Part shown: in pieces, positions 16,336 to 23,495 of the stretch | How the letters are laid out: each line of letters starts with the position of its first letter | Numbering within the stretch: position 1 is the stretch's first letter | Assembly (NCBI GenBank): GCA_030425545.1 | Contig: JAUIAC010000032.1 | Span: forward strand, 1 to 33,833 | Direction of reading: 5' to 3' | DNA length: 33,833 nucleotides | From: a bacterium | Lineage (GTDB): Bacteria; Myxococcota_A; UBA9042 | Program-made: the position numbers and the translations under genes | The notes under the pieces: model-generated | What the model saw: the letters and a program-made list of their open reading frames with translations, nothing else | What the model was told of the DNA's origin: nothing | Databases searched by the model: none

Positions 16336-18273
16336 CTACCAGCCGCAGGTCTGGCCCTTGTTCTGGGCCTTGAGCCAGGTGTGCAGCGGCGCGAAGTAGG
16401 CCAGCACCGCGCTCGCGTCCATGCGGGTCTCGCCCGTGGCCGCCTTGAGCGCCTCGGGCCAGGGGCGGCTGAGGCCCATCTTCATCATTGCGTTCAGCCG
16501 GGCGCCCGCCTCCTTGTTGCCGTAGATCGAGCAGGTGTGGAGCGGCCCCGTGTGCCCGGCCACCTTGCATAGCGCGCGGTGCAGCTGGAACTGCAGGATG
16601 TGCGCGAGAAAGTAGCGCATGTAGGGCACCGACGCGGCGACGTGGTACTTGCCGCCGGCGTCGAAGGTCGCGACCTTGCTGCGGTCGCCGGGCGGGGCGA
16701 CGCCCTGGTACTGGAGCCGCAGCTTCCACCACGCCGCGTTGTAGTCGGCCGGCTTCACCTCACCGGCGAAGACCTGCCAGCGGAACTTGTCGACCAGCAG
16801 GCCAAAGGGCAGGAAGGCCACCTTCTCCACTGCCCGCTGCATCAAGAAGTTGAGCTCCGAGCGCTTCGCCTTGGGGTCGGCCGCCGCTGGGTCGAGGCCG
16901 ATCTGCTTGAGATAGGCCGGGGTCACCGACAGGGCGATGGTGTCGCCGAGGGCTTCGTGGAAGCCGTCGTTGGCGCTGTTGGTGAAGAGCGTCGGCTGCG
17001 ACTTGTAGGCGCGCTGGTAGTAGTTGTGGCCGAGCTCGTGGTGGACCGTGACGAAGTCCTCTTCGTTGATCTCGACGCACATCTTGACCCGCAGGTCGTC
17101 TTGCCAGTCCACGTCCCATGCGCTGGCGTGACACACCACCTCGCGGTCTTTCGGGCGCGCGAGCATCGACCGCTGCCAGAACGTGTCGGGCAGCTTGTCG
17201 AGCCCGAGCGACACGAAGAAGGCCTCGCCGTAGCGCATCATCTGCTCTGGGGAGGTCTTCTTCTCCACCAGCACGTCCGTGAGCGTGCGCGTCTTGCCCG
17301 CGCTCGGCTCCGGACGCAGCAGGTCCATGCGGTAGAGCCAGTCCTGTGCCCACATGTTGCCCATGAGCCACGCGGGCAGCGGCCCCTTGGCGGGCACGGC
17401 GTCGCCGTACTTCTTGCGCAGCTGCGTCCGCGCGTAGCAGTGCAGGTCCTTGTAGAGCGGCGCCACCTGGGACCACAGCCGGTCGACCTCCGCGGCGAAC
17501 GCGTCCGGCGGCATGTCGTACCCGCTCCGCCACAGCTCGCCCAGGTCGCTGAACCCCATGGACTTCGCGCCCTTGTTGGCCAGCGCGACGAAGCGCGTGT
17601 AGCGCTCACCCGCCTCGACGCCGCCCGCCGCGCGCCACCGCTGCCAGGCCTCCTTCTGTACCTCGGGGTCCGGGCTGGTCTGGAGCAGGGTCGACAGCTT
17701 GCCGAGCGTGTACGTGCCCTGGGGGATCTTGCTGCCGTCGCCAGCCTTCACCACCACCTTGCGCTTGCCGTACTCCGCCCCCATCTCCGTGGCGAGCTTG
17801 GCCAGGGCCTTGCGATCCGAGGGGTCTGGCGGGCTGGGGAGCGTCTGTGCGGTGCGCAGCAGCTTCAGCTTGCGCGCGGCGTCTGCGGGCAGCTTCACGC
17901 CCTTGAACTCGGTCGCGCGGCTGGCCGCTTTGGCCACGAAGGCCATGACCTGCTCTTCGGCCCGCGCGGCCAGGATCTCGGTGTCGTGGGTGATGTGGGT
18001 GGCCTTGACCCACTCGGTGCGCTCGCGGTGAATCCAGAGGTCGAGGAGCGCGCGCTCGGTCTCCTCGAGGAAGGCCAGGGCGTCCGCGGCCGTGGGCGCT
18101 GCGGTGGTCTTGGCTGGGGCCGCCTTCGCGGGTGTCGCCTTGGCGGGGCGTGGCTTGGCTGGCTTCGGTGGCGCGTCCGGCGCCTTGCGCGCGCAGGCTG
18201 GCAGCGCGAGGGCGAGCGCGAGGCAGAGGGTGGTGGCGCGCGGCAGGCGCGGCGCTGGGCGTGGCATGGACAT
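16336..18273 (-). CDS. M2 family (ACE-like) dipeptidyl carboxypeptidase lipoprotein
   Basis: 645 aa. It has a lipoprotein signal (A-L-P-A-C, Cys27), then an Ala/Pro/Lys-rich linker (residues ~30-65) and a full M2 peptidase domain. The zinc site is H-E-L-G-H at residues 412-416 with the third ligand Glu440 in H-E-A-L-G-D. The 24-residue spacing from the second His to the Glu is the same as in angiotensin-converting enzyme. The family removes C-terminal dipeptides from oligopeptides; a lipid-anchored form would act on peptides in the periplasm or outside the cell. The start at 18273 has GGAG five bases upstream; a second ATG at 18267 is also possible. It is divergent from the phosphatase/nuclease-fold lipoprotein gene with a 151-bp gap. 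Confidence 0.93.
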   Translation of the reverse strand: MSMPRPAPRLPRATTLCLALALALPACARKAPDAPPKPAKPRPAKATPAKAAPAKTTAAPTAADALAFLEETERALLDLWIHRERTEWVKATHITHDTEILAARAEEQVMAFVAKAASRATEFKGVKLPADAARKLKLLRTAQTLPSPPDPSDRKALAKLATEMGAEYGKRKVVVKAGDGSKIPQGTYTLGKLSTLLQTSPDPEVQKEAWQRWRAAGGVEAGERYTRFVALANKGAKSMGFSDLGELWRSGYDMPPDAFAAEVDRLWSQVAPLYKDLHCYARTQLRKKYGDAVPAKGPLPAWLMGNMWAQDWLYRMDLLRPEPSAGKTRTLTDVLVEKKTSPEQMMRYGEAFFVSLGLDKLPDTFWQRSMLARPKDREVVCHASAWDVDWQDDLRVKMCVEINEEDFVTVHHELGHNYYQRAYKSQPTLFTNSANDGFHEALGDTIALSVTPAYLKQIGLDPAAADPKAKRSELNFLMQRAVEKVAFLPFGLLVDKFRWQVFAGEVKPADYNAAWWKLRLQYQGVAPPGDRSKVATFDAGGKYHVAASVPYMRYFLAHILQFQLHRALCKVAGHTGPLHTCSIYGNKEAGARLNAMMKMGLSRPWPEALKAATGETRMDASAVLAYFAPLHTWLKAQNKGQTCGW

Positions 18274-18424
18274 GGAGACTCCGTCGCGCGGGGAGCCGCC
18301 ACCGTAGGTCAGCGGGCGTCCTGCGGGAAGGGTGGTCGCCTTGCGCGCAGGTCACGTTCGGCCCAATGCTGTTGGCCTGCGAGGACGCAGGGGACGCAGG
18401 GGACGCTGCGGCGCGAGGCGGACC

Positions 18425-19558
18425 ATGGCATCCGAAGTCGTCAGCGGTGCGAGGGAGGGTGGCCGCGGGGCCCGTAGCCCGCTGCGACGGGCCGCTTGGC
18501 GGGCGGCGGCGGTCTGCATGGCGGCCGTTGTCGCAGGCTGCCCCGGCGCGACCTGCCCCGGCGCGACCTGTCCCGACGGAGCCAGCGCGCTCGCCAAGCC
18601 CGCGCTTCCCTTTGTCGTGGTCACCTTCAACACGGGCACCACCCAGGGGCTCGGCCACGACGCGCCGCCGGACGACGGCTACACCAGCGCCATGGCGGAG
18701 CTGTCCGACACCCACTACGGCGACGGCCTCGCGTGGCAGCCCGCGGTCGACGCGACCCGGGCCTGGTTCGCCGCGCGGGCGGCCGCCGGTGCGCCGGTCG
18801 ATCTCGTCGGCTTCCAGGAGATCTTCCACTCGCCCGACTGCGCGGAGGTGCCCGCGGAGGCCCGCGCCGGCTTCGTCTGCGCCAGCTGGTCGGCAGGCGA
18901 CCCCTCGGTGGCCAACGCGGTCCTTGGCGCGGGCTATCAGGTCGTGTGCCATCCGGGCAAGGACGACAAGTGCGTCGGCGTCCGCCGCGCATGGGGGCAG
19001 GTGCGGGGCTGCGCGCAGGACCACTGCCTCTCCGCGGGCGTCGGTCACCCGGTGGCGGGCTGCGGCTCGGGCAGCCGCGTCGCGCGCTTTGTGATCGACC
19101 GCGTGGTCGGCCCTCCGCTGACCGTGGTCCACGTACACGGCTCCTCGGGCCTCAAGGCCGACGACCAGGCGTGCCGGCAGGCGCAGTTCCTCGGCATCGT
19201 CGAGGCCATGGCCGACGGCGCGCCAGGGCTCAACGGCGCCGCCCACGTGGTCCTGGGCGACTTCAACACCGACCCGCACCGCTTCCTGTCCGTCGACAGG
19301 AGCGCGCAGACCCTGGCCAGCTTTGCGGCGGCGTCGCCGGAGGACGCGGCGGCCTCTGGGCGCCCGCTCCACTTCGTCACCGACCTCGGCGACGAGGTGA
19401 CCCCGACCTACGGCGGCGTGGTGAACATCGACCACGTGCTCTCGGACCGCTACGACGGCCCGTGCCGAACCGCGGGCATCGCCCCGGACCTCCCGTCGGT
19501 GACGTCCGCGACCTACTTCGACCACAAGCCCGTGGTGTGCGTGCTCTCCAGACCTTAG
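18425..19558 (+). CDS. Endonuclease/exonuclease/phosphatase-fold lipoprotein
   Basis: 377 aa from the ATG at 18425; the frame extends upstream to 18332 but without a better start. The signal is long and Arg-rich and ends V-V-A-G-C (Cys39), giving a lipoprotein. The catalytic domain follows the EEP order: F-N-T-G-T near the start, a G-F-Q-E-I-F motif (Mg2+-binding Glu), V-V-H-V-H-G-S, V-L-G-D-F-N-T-D (catalytic Asp/Asn), N-I-D-H-V-L and F-D-H-K-P-V near the end. Extracellular EEP proteins can be nucleases, phosphodiesterases or sphingomyelinase-like phospholipases, so the substrate is open. Extra cysteines (CRTAG, CAEVP, CVGVRR, CAQDHC) suggest disulfides outside the cytoplasm. Right after the lipid-anchor Cys there is an exact 15-bp duplication (P-G-A-T-C twice). 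Confidence 0.85.
   Translation: MASEVVSGAREGGRGARSPLRRAAWRAAAVCMAAVVAGCPGATCPGATCPDGASALAKPALPFVVVTFNTGTTQGLGHDAPPDDGYTSAMAELSDTHYGDGLAWQPAVDATRAWFAARAAAGAPVDLVGFQEIFHSPDCAEVPAEARAGFVCASWSAGDPSVANAVLGAGYQVVCHPGKDDKCVGVRRAWGQVRGCAQDHCLSAGVGHPVAGCGSGSRVARFVIDRVVGPPLTVVHVHGSSGLKADDQACRQAQFLGIVEAMADGAPGLNGAAHVVLGDFNTDPHRFLSVDRSAQTLASFAAASPEDAAASGRPLHFVTDLGDEVTPTYGGVVNIDHVLSDRYDGPCRTAGIAPDLPSVTSATYFDHKPVVCVLSRP
18541..18570 (+). repeat. 15-bp in-frame duplication behind a lipobox
   Basis: The unit ccccggcgcgacctg occurs twice without mismatch and encodes P-G-A-T-C repeated immediately after the lipid-anchor cysteine. It adds one cysteine per copy. Confidence 0.85.
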
Positions 19559-19715
19559 CCCGGCCCTGGCCCGCTGCAGGTGCGTCCAACGCGCGCCCTT
19601 GCTACCCTCCCGGGGCGAGCGTGAAACGCACCACCAGTCGCCAAGAGTCGGGCGGGGACCCCCTCCGCCTCGGCGTTTGTTCGACCCATGACCGTCTGCT
19701 CGCGGCTGTGTCCGG

Positions 19716-19750
19716 GCCGCGCTCAGACGGCCGCGCTCAGACGGCCGCGC
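19716..19750. repeat. 14-bp tandem repeat upstream of the nitroreductase gene
   Basis: The unit gccgcgctcagacg is present 2.5 times, ending about 55 bp before the start codon, in the 248-bp gap between the EEP-fold gene and the nitroreductase gene. The rest of the gap is unremarkable; no confident promoter was found. Confidence 0.7.
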
Positions 19751-19806
19751 GTGTCTCCCAGGCTGCGCGACGGCCGCACTCCCCCATTCCCGTTGGAGAG
19801 ACCCCC

Positions 19807-20664
19807 ATGTCCGACGAGCCCGACGACGTAGGGACGGCGCATCCGCCTAGCCGCCCGCCCGACCCAGACACCGCCGACGCTGACACCGCCGACGCTGGCG
19901 CCGCCGACGCTGGCGCCGCCGACGCTGACGCCGCCGACGCTGGCGTAGACCACGACGCGCCCCGTCCGAGGCGCGCGTCGTCGCCGCACATCCCGCCCCC
20001 GACGACCGCGCCGGCCATGTCTCCGCTCGCCTTTGAGCGGCTCGACGTGGGCGAGATGCGGCGGCGCGCGCAGGACCTGGTGCAGCACCTGAGCTCGCGA
20101 CGCTCTGTGCGCGCGTTCTCGACCGAGCCCATCCCGCTCGACGTCCTCGACGCCTGCATCCGCGCTGCGGCGACAGCGCCTTCGGGCGCCAACAAGCAGC
20201 CGTGGACCTTCTGCGTGGTCACGGATCCGGCGCTCAAGCGGCGGATCCGCGAGGCCGCCGAGGCGGAAGAGCGCGCCTTCTACGGCGGGCGCGCGTCGAC
20301 GTCTTGGCTCAACGACCTCGCGCACCTCGGCACGGACGCCAACAAGCCCTTCCTCGAGGAGGCCCCCGCGATCGTGGTGCTCTTCGCTCAGAACCGCAGC
20401 CCGACGGGCGGCAAGCATTACTACATCAGCGAGTCGGTCGGCATCGCAGCGGGCTTCTTCATCGCCGCGCTGCACCGCTGCGGGCTGGCGACCTTGACCC
20501 ACACCCCCAGCCCCATGGCCTTTCTGTCCGAGATCCTCGGTCGCCCTCGCCACGAGCGCGCCTATTTGCTGCTGCCGGTCGGCTACCCAGCTCGCGACTG
20601 CGAGGTCCCCGTCATCACGCGGAAGCCGCTCGACGAGGTGCTGATCCGCTACGACGCCTCCTGA
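19807..20664 (+). CDS. Nitroreductase family protein with Ala/Asp-repeat leader
   Basis: 285 aa. The ATG at 19807 has TTGGAGAG eight bases upstream. An internal ATG at 20017 would leave only the enzyme domain but lacks a ribosome-binding site. The first ~70 residues are disordered: acidic, then five copies of a 5-residue Ala/Asp unit, then Pro-rich. The catalytic part has the usual landmarks: S-S-R-R-S-V-R-A-F (FMN phosphate-binding Arg), A-P-S-G-A-N-K-Q-P-W, an E-S-V-G-I-A-A-G-F helix and a G-L-A-T-L-T-H-T-P stretch, ending in P-V-G-Y-P and K-P-L-D-E-V. These enzymes use FMN and NAD(P)H to reduce nitro groups, quinones, iodotyrosines or other substrates; the substrate here is unknown. Cytoplasmic. 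A dyad region follows 80 bp after the stop. Confidence 0.9.
   Translation: MSDEPDDVGTAHPPSRPPDPDTADADTADAGAADAGAADADAADAGVDHDAPRPRRASSPHIPPPTTAPAMSPLAFERLDVGEMRRRAQDLVQHLSSRRSVRAFSTEPIPLDVLDACIRAAATAPSGANKQPWTFCVVTDPALKRRIREAAEAEERAFYGGRASTSWLNDLAHLGTDANKPFLEEAPAIVVLFAQNRSPTGGKHYYISESVGIAAGFFIAALHRCGLATLTHTPSPMAFLSEILGRPRHERAYLLLPVGYPARDCEVPVITRKPLDEVLIRYDAS
19868..19942 (+). repeat. 15-bp tandem repeat, five copies, in the nitroreductase leader
   Basis: Five consecutive 15-bp units of the form (a/g)c(a/g)ccgccgacgctg differ only at the first and third positions. They encode an Ala/Asp/Thr/Gly pentapeptide repeat in frame. Confidence 0.9.
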
Positions 20665-20743
20665 CGGCGGTCGGCGCTACGACCCCGCTGGGCCGACCGC
20701 CGCGCCTCCGGTCGGCGGCGGCTGCTGACAGCGCCGCGTGAAG

Positions 20744-20776
20744 GCCGCATGATGCGGCAGCGCATCAGCGCGCTGC
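20744..20776. promoter_or_regulatory. Two adjacent dyads before the DUF4345 gene
   Basis: A perfect inverted repeat, gccgcat-g-atgcggc (20744-20758), is followed by the palindrome cagcgcgctg (20767-20776), ending about 17 bp before the ATG at 20793 and just ahead of the AGGAG box. This could be an operator or the terminator of the nitroreductase gene. No T run is present. Confidence 0.35.
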
Positions 20777-20792
20777 ATCGCAGGAGTGAGCC

Positions 20793-21368
20793 ATGGGCAA
20801 AGACGTCACCAACGAGGTCGCGAGCACCGGCGTCAAGCCAGCCAAGGCGCCGATGCCGGCGCATCATCTGGCACGTGTCGTATTGGGCCTTACGGGCATG
20901 GTTTGGTTGGTGATTGGGCTGTGGGCATTGGCCGATCCGCGGGCGGTCGCTGACAGCGTCGACCTGCGGCCGGACAGCCCGCTCGGACGCCTCGAGATCC
21001 GGGCGATGTACGGCGGCATGTCCGTGATGCTTGGCCTGCTGCATGGTATCGCAGCATCTCGACATGTTTGGTTTATCCAGGGTCTGGTTGCGTCGGGGAT
21101 GCTCACGTTGGGCCTGCTGTCCGGCCGGCTGCTCAGCGTCGCGGTGGAGGGCGTGCCCGGGCCCACGGCGCTGATGCTCATCGGCGCCGAGGCTGCCGGA
21201 TTCACGGCCGTGTGCGTGGCGCTGTGGCGACTGGCGGTGGCGCAACGGGCGGCCAAGAAGGCGCTCAAGGTGGCCGCTGAGCGGGCCGGCGTCCCTGCGC
21301 CGTCGGCCGGCGACCCGGGTGGCTCTGCCGACGGAGACTCCAAGCAGGCTGAGGGTGCGCGCTCGTGA
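20793..21368 (+). CDS. DUF4345-like four-helix membrane protein
   Basis: 191 aa with an AGGAG box before the ATG. Four hydrophobic segments are visible (residues ~27-48, ~70-90, ~93-115 and ~120-145). The signature E-I-R-A-M-Y-G-G-M-S-V-M-L-G-L precedes or overlaps the second segment, as in DUF4345 proteins. The C-terminal ~40 residues are charged and probably cytoplasmic. Inner-membrane location is inferred; the role of the family is unknown. The stop overlaps the next gene's GTG start (GTGA), so the serine hydrolase is probably translated by coupling and the two products may act together. Confidence 0.85.
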   Translation: MGKDVTNEVASTGVKPAKAPMPAHHLARVVLGLTGMVWLVIGLWALADPRAVADSVDLRPDSPLGRLEIRAMYGGMSVMLGLLHGIAASRHVWFIQGLVASGMLTLGLLSGRLLSVAVEGVPGPTALMLIGAEAAGFTAVCVALWRLAVAQRAAKKALKVAAERAGVPAPSAGDPGGSADGDSKQAEGARS

Positions 21369-22654
21369 GCGCGGTGCGGCGGGGGCTGCGGGCCGCTGTG
21401 CGGGCCCCCGAGCGCTGGCTCGCTCGTTTCGAGACCACGCTCCCGGTCGACGACGCCCGCGCGGTTGTGCGACGGGGCGCCGAGGAGCAGGCCGGCCTGA
21501 ACCTGGAGCCCGTCTGGGACGAGTGCGTGCGCATGTACGAGGGCGGGCTGCACCCAGCGGTCGGCCTGACCGTCTTCCATCGCGGACGCTGCGTGCTGGA
21601 CCGCACCGTGGGCCACGTAGAGCACACGCCCGGCGAGGCGCCGGGGCCCGTGGTGACTCCGGAGACGCCCTTCAACCTCTTCTCGGCGTCGAAGATCCTG
21701 ACGGCGATGCTGGTCCATGCCGTGGCCGAAGACGGCCTCATCGATCTCGACGAGCGGGTCGCCCACTACCTCCCAGGCTTCGCGCAGGCCGGCAAGGATC
21801 GGATCCGGCTGCGCCACCTGCTGAACCACACCGCAGGCATCCCAGACATGCCGCAAGGCATCGACCCCCACGCGATCCTCAAGACCGGCGACGTACCGTG
21901 GGACGCCGTGTTTGCGATCGAGCCGAAGTCTGAGCCAGGTCGGGTGATTGCCTATCATCCCGTGACCAGCTGGGTGGTCCTTCAGCGGATCCTGGAGGAG
22001 GCCACCGGGAGCTCGCTGCAGGCGCTGATGCGAGGCCGACTCATCGGGCCAGCCGGGCTCGACGGGCTGACCTACGGCGTCGCGCCGGAGCGCGTGGCAG
22101 ACGTGGCCAAGCACGCCTACACCGGCGTGCCCGCCCCGCGGCTGATGTCCCAGATCTTCGAGCGCACCATCGGCCTCGACCTCGACACCGCCGTCGGCCT
22201 GACCAACACACCCGAGTTCCTCACGGCGGTCCTGCCCTCGGCCAACATCTGCGGCACGGGGCGACAGGTGTGCGCCTTTCTCCAGCTGCTGCTCGACGGA
22301 GGGCGTGCGGGCGACGGCACCCAGGTGCTGCAGCCGGCTACGGTGCGCGCCGCGGTCACCGACGTGACGCCGGTCCAGCTGGACGGCACCTTCGGCTTCC
22401 CCATGCGCTACGGCCTGGGGGTGATGATGGGGGGCATGCGCTTCTCGCTCTTCGGGCTGAACACCCGGGGCGCCTTTGGCCACCTCGGCTTCACCGGGGT
22501 GGTCGTGTACGCCGACCCGGTCCGAGAGCTGGCGGTGGCCTTCTTGAACACCGGCAAGCCCATGCTCGCGCCCGGCATGGTGCGGTGGTACTGGATTCTG
22601 CAGAAGCTGGCGATGGCGGTGCCGCGCCCGGGTGCGCCCTGGCGAGCGGGCTGA
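21365..22654 (+). CDS. Beta-lactamase-fold serine hydrolase (class C / family VIII esterase type)
   Basis: 429 aa starting with GTG at 21365, which overlaps the DUF4345 stop by 4 bp. The catalytic motifs are in order: S-A-S-K (Ser107, Lys110) after F-N-L-F; an H-T-A-G-I-P motif near residue 157; Y-H-P with the likely catalytic Tyr197 (the usual Y-x-N position); and H-L-G (His373-Gly375), the counterpart of K-T-G. This pattern fits the serine-beta-lactamase-like superfamily, closest to esterases of family VIII or D-aminopeptidase-like proteins rather than true AmpC enzymes. No signal peptide is visible, so it may act in the cytoplasm. Natural substrates could be esters, amides or lactams. Confidence 0.9.
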   Translation: MSAVRRGLRAAVRAPERWLARFETTLPVDDARAVVRRGAEEQAGLNLEPVWDECVRMYEGGLHPAVGLTVFHRGRCVLDRTVGHVEHTPGEAPGPVVTPETPFNLFSASKILTAMLVHAVAEDGLIDLDERVAHYLPGFAQAGKDRIRLRHLLNHTAGIPDMPQGIDPHAILKTGDVPWDAVFAIEPKSEPGRVIAYHPVTSWVVLQRILEEATGSSLQALMRGRLIGPAGLDGLTYGVAPERVADVAKHAYTGVPAPRLMSQIFERTIGLDLDTAVGLTNTPEFLTAVLPSANICGTGRQVCAFLQLLLDGGRAGDGTQVLQPATVRAAVTDVTPVQLDGTFGFPMRYGLGVMMGGMRFSLFGLNTRGAFGHLGFTGVVVYADPVRELAVAFLNTGKPMLAPGMVRWYWILQKLAMAVPRPGAPWRAG

Positions 22655-22861
22655 GCGACGACCACGTCCCATGGGACGCAGCCCGACGCGACGCGCGGAC
22701 ATCAGGTGCGCGCGCCGGCTCGGTGTGGCGTTCGGGTCCGAACGAGGCGGAGATCCAGGCGTGTCTCAGGGGCGCACGATCAAGCGGACGCAGGCACGGT
22801 CGCCGGGTTGAACCGCAAAAACGCCGTGATTACGGGCGCAAATCGTCAAGAAGTGTGGGGT

Positions 22862-22877
22862 TGGCCCACAGGTTGCA
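22862..22877 (+). promoter_or_regulatory. Candidate sigma-54 promoter
   Basis: TGGCCCA-cagg-TTGCA matches the sigma-54 consensus TGGCACG-N4-TTGCA at 10 of 12 fixed bases, with exact GG-to-GC spacing. It lies 77 bp before the start of the small gene at 22954, leaving a ~65-base leader. It sits in the 299-bp gap 22655-22953; upstream of it there is room for an activator site, but no clear dyad was found. Confidence 0.4.
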
Positions 22878-22953
22878 CTCGAAGCGCACCCGGCGGGGGA
22901 AACGTGACACTCATGTCATGTCACCTGCCGCACCCCGTCGACGAGGTCGCCCC

Positions 22954-23364
22954 ATGAACCAGCTCATCGCCCGGATCGCGCGTCGCTACCACATGACCCT
23001 CGACGCCGTGCAGCGCGTCTGCAGCGACCTGCTCCTCGTCATCCGCCGTGACGACGCGTCGCTGTTTCAGCGCCTCGCGACGGCGGATCCGGAGCTGGGT
23101 CGCCTGCTAGAGACCCGGACGCTGCGGGCCTACCCCCGGGGGCGTTTCGGGGGCGCGAGCGCCGAGGCCACTGACGCGAACGGGCGGCCTCTGGCCATGA
23201 ACCTGCTCTCGTTGCGGCGCATGCTGCAGCTGTCCGGGGTCCCGCCGCGAGGCATTCGCCGCTTCGTCCGAGACTTTGTGGCCTGGCTGGGCGCGCTCTT
23301 CGAGGACCTCGACGCGGCGCAGATCACCGCGCGCTCGCCCTCGCTGGGCGCGCTCGTTCGCTGA
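22954..23364 (+). CDS. Small basic protein of unknown function
   Basis: 136 aa from the ATG at 22954, chosen because GAGG sits seven bases upstream. An in-frame ATG at 22918 would add 12 residues (R/P-rich) but has a poor Shine-Dalgarno. The protein has no signal or membrane segment. The N-terminal half looks helical (I-A-R-I-A-R-R-Y, D-A-V-Q-R-V-C-S-D-L-L, L-F-Q-R-L-A). A central Arg/Gly-rich loop (Y-P-R-G-R-F-G-G) follows, and the C-terminal half is helical with F-V-A-W-L-G-A-L-F. It could be a small nucleic-acid-binding or adaptor protein; that is a guess. A sigma-54-like promoter lies upstream and a hairpin downstream; it is convergent with the GIN-domain gene. I do not recognise a family. 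Confidence 0.72.
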   Translation: MNQLIARIARRYHMTLDAVQRVCSDLLLVIRRDDASLFQRLATADPELGRLLETRTLRAYPRGRFGGASAEATDANGRPLAMNLLSLRRMLQLSGVPPRGIRRFVRDFVAWLGALFEDLDAAQITARSPSLGALVR

Positions 23365-23434
23365 GGGCGCCCGCCGAGCTCCAGCGCGGGGCCGAGAGCG
23401 CCGCCCCATAGCGCGGCGCGCCCCACAAGCCACA

Positions 23435-23462
23435 GCGCCCTCCAGGGTGACCTGAAGGGCGC
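23435..23462. terminator. Hairpin between convergent genes
   Basis: gcgccct and agggcgc form a 7-bp stem, then one mismatch, four more pairs and a GTGA tetraloop. It lies 70 bp after one stop and 33 bp before the opposite stop. It has no T run on either strand, so it is a plausible bidirectional stability or termination hairpin. Confidence 0.45.
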
Positions 23463-23495
23463 CGGGCGGGAACGCGGTGGGTCGCGTGGGTTGGC

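Noticed and set aside
19716..19750. Possible CRISPR-like repeats
   Set aside because: Only 2.5 contiguous 14-bp copies with no spacers, so this is a simple tandem repeat, not an array.
18496..20664. A 722-residue plus-strand frame across the EEP gene and the nitroreductase
   Set aside because: Only its last 285 residues are real (nitroreductase from 19807). The rest is Arg/Gly-rich and out of frame with the EEP gene.
20878..20893. TGGCACG inside the DUF4345 gene as a sigma-54 promoter
   Set aside because: The -12 TTGCA half is missing and the site lies within a coding region.
21365..22654. Serine hydrolase as a beta-lactamase resistance gene
   Set aside because: The SxxK, Tyr and HxG motifs fit the broad superfamily, but there is no K-T-G motif or signal peptide, and the context gives no support for antibiotic resistance.
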